Origin: Lytechinus pictus
Lineage: Eukaryota > Echinodermata > Echinoidea > Temnopleuroida > Toxopneustidae
Length of the DNA stretch: 64,000 nt
Direction: 5' to 3'
Assembly (NCBI RefSeq): GCF_037042905.1
Contig: NC_087249.1
Location: 56,450,401-56,514,400, forward strand
Shown here: piece after piece, positions 62,416 through 64,000 of the stretch
Numbering within the stretch: position 1 is the first letter of the stretch
How the letters are laid out: each line of letters begins with the position of its first letter
Translations under genes and position numbers: made by a program
Notes under the pieces: generated by a model
Told to the model about the DNA's origin: nothing
The model's database searches: none
What the model saw: only the letters and a program-made list of their open reading frames with translations

Positions 62416-64000
62416 CTTGATCAGTCCAGACTGTGACCTACAACTCGCAACGTCATTTAGTGACTTCCTTGAAACGAAAATCAAGAAGTTGCGCGATGAG
62501 TTTAACTGTTGTCCAACCAAGACATGTCTGTACAAGTTCCTGACACGTGTGATGTTTCTTTAGCTGAATTCGATGATGTCACAGAAGATAAAGTGCTGAA
62601 GACAATAAAAGCAGCCTCCAATTCTACCTGCAACCTTGACCCAATTCCAACATCTTTGCCAAAGTAATGCACACCAACATTGCTTCCTATCCGAACTGAT
62701 GTCGTCAACGGTAGTCTTCAAGCTGGCGTGGTACCAGAAACAATGAAGCAGCCACTTGTGTCACCAAGGATCAAGAAGGACAACCTTCCTCGAAATGAAC
62801 TCCAGAGCTACCGACCCATATCGAACTTGAGTTTTGTGGCAAAGCTGGTTGAGAGAACAGTTGCTGGTCAGGTCAATGATTATTTGGCCACTAATAATCA
62901 TTTGCCAGATGTCCAGTCGGCATATAGGGCCCATCATTCGGTTGAAACAGCTCTAATAAGAGTCCAAAATTACATTCTTCTGGCGCTTGATGGTCACAAG
63001 GAAGTTGTGCTTGTCCTCTTAGACTACAGTGCGGCATTTGACACGATCGACCATCGACTCCTCTTAAGAAGATTGACTGAACGCTATGGTTTTTGTTACA
63101 CGGTCCTAAGTTGGTTCCAGTCATACTTGCAAGACAGGTCCCATGTAGTGTCGATAAACGGCTCTTCTTCATGAATTTATAGTGATACGTGTGGAGTAGC
63201 CCAGGGATCTGTGATTGGCCCACTTACATTCACACTTTACAGTGCTCCGATATATGACATTGTAAAATCACATGGATTGGACGCGACGATGTACGCCGAT
63301 TACACCCAGATACATTTGACCTTTCAACCAATTGACAGCTCAGTCGCTATCCAGTATCAGTGAATGTCTTGCAGATATCAAAGCTTGGTAACAAAAAAAT
63401 GCTACCGATGAATGAATGTAAAACAGACATAGTTCACTTCTCATCACGTTTTCGACCCTCACCTGAATCACTGTCTGTTGCTATTGGAAACCAGGTAGTT
63501 GAATTATCCCCCACGCAAGAAACCTTGGATGCATAATGGGTCGCCATCTTATGATGAAATAACATATTGCAGCAGTCTGTCGCTCTGCCATGATTGCCAT
63601 TCGAAGAATAGGACAGATCAGACAATACCTTACGACACAAGCGACGCAGGCCTTGGTCCATGCCTTCATTACCAGCAGGCTTGACAACAATAACAGTCTC
63701 CTTTTTGGACTTCTGCAAAATCTCATCTCTCAGCTACAAAGAATACAGAACACTGCTGCTAGAATTGTCAATAAAGTCCCTCGAAAACAGGATATATCCA
63801 AAACACTCAAGCAACTTCACTGGCTACTAGTAGAGAAGCGTATCCTCTTCAAATTCCTCGTCATAACATTCAAATGCATCCAATGAAAGTCCCCCTCATA
63901 CATCGCGAGCATGATCTACACCTACCAACCCTCCCGATCACTTCGGTCATCCAACAAGAACCTTTTAGTTGTTCCCAAGGCAACCTCCCACACCCATGGT
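62415..64000 (+). mobile_element. L2/CR1-like LINE, degenerate, running off the window
   Basis: The pre-RT part (SDFLETKIKKLRDEFN, AEFDDVTEDKVLKTIKAAS) is in two frames. RT at 62680-63174 has GVVPETMKQPLVSPRIKKD, LQSYRPISNLSFVAKLVE, QSAYRAHHSVETAL and VLLDYSAAFDTIDH. After a TGA, GVAQGSVIGPLTFTLYSAP follows. The catalytic YADD box reads YADY (about 63295), losing the second Asp. The C-terminus at 63590-63886 has ALVHAFITSRLDNNNSL, LQRIQNTAARIV and LKQLHWLLVEKRI. Several stops; inactive. Confidence 0.85.

Overview
The window is metazoan nuclear DNA: GT-AG introns, APE-type non-LTR retrotransposons, tRNA-derived SINE copies and several families of terminal-inverted-repeat (TIR) elements. The repeat mix suggests a marine deuterostome invertebrate, most likely an echinoderm such as a sea urchin. 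That placement is an inference from repeat style, since no single-copy host gene could be named. Almost all recognisable coding sequence belongs to transposable elements.

Layout. 0-4.3 kb holds the 3' exons of an unrecognised minus-strand gene (43-392) and a foldback palindrome of about 730 bp (1515-2245). 4.4-15.5 kb is an 11 kb satellite of a 32-bp monomer with a palindromic core, organised in higher-order blocks of about 2.43 kb. 15.7-22.5 kb holds a plus-strand gene of small exons joined only by phase-2 introns; one 81-nt exon is triplicated in a 532-bp tandem repeat. 25.4-34.5 kb holds a five-exon minus-strand PIF/Harbinger (HARBI1-like) transposase with its full DDE triad but two single-base frameshifts. 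A CR1/L2-like LINE lies in one of its introns, itself split by a TTAA-flanked piggyBac-like MITE. The two genes lie tail to tail, which recalls the two-gene organisation of Harbinger elements, but no Myb/SANT domain is visible in the partner.

35-40 kb is a run of MITE and foldback elements and a promoter-like patch with a YY1 motif. 40.6-47.1 kb is a nested stack: a minus-strand LINE split by a 4,675-bp insertion with TGT/ACA ends and a 4-bp target duplication, which itself contains an I-clade-like LINE with RT and RNase H, nearly open. 47.1-50.3 kb is a second LINE-in-LINE nest. 52.0-53.6 kb holds two minisatellites.

53.6-59.1 kb is a composite in which arrays of one module (core TCCAGACCCGGTTA) occur in opposite orientation around about 3.6 kb of other mobile elements. 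These include a 1,195-bp element with perfect 56-bp TIRs and a perfect 8-bp target duplication. 59.5-64.0 kb holds a complete SINE, a minus-strand LINE interrupted by a TA-flanked mariner-like MITE, and a degenerate plus-strand LINE running off the window.

The strongest evidence is internal: at three nested insertions, removing the inferred element with one target-site copy restores the interrupted reading frame exactly.
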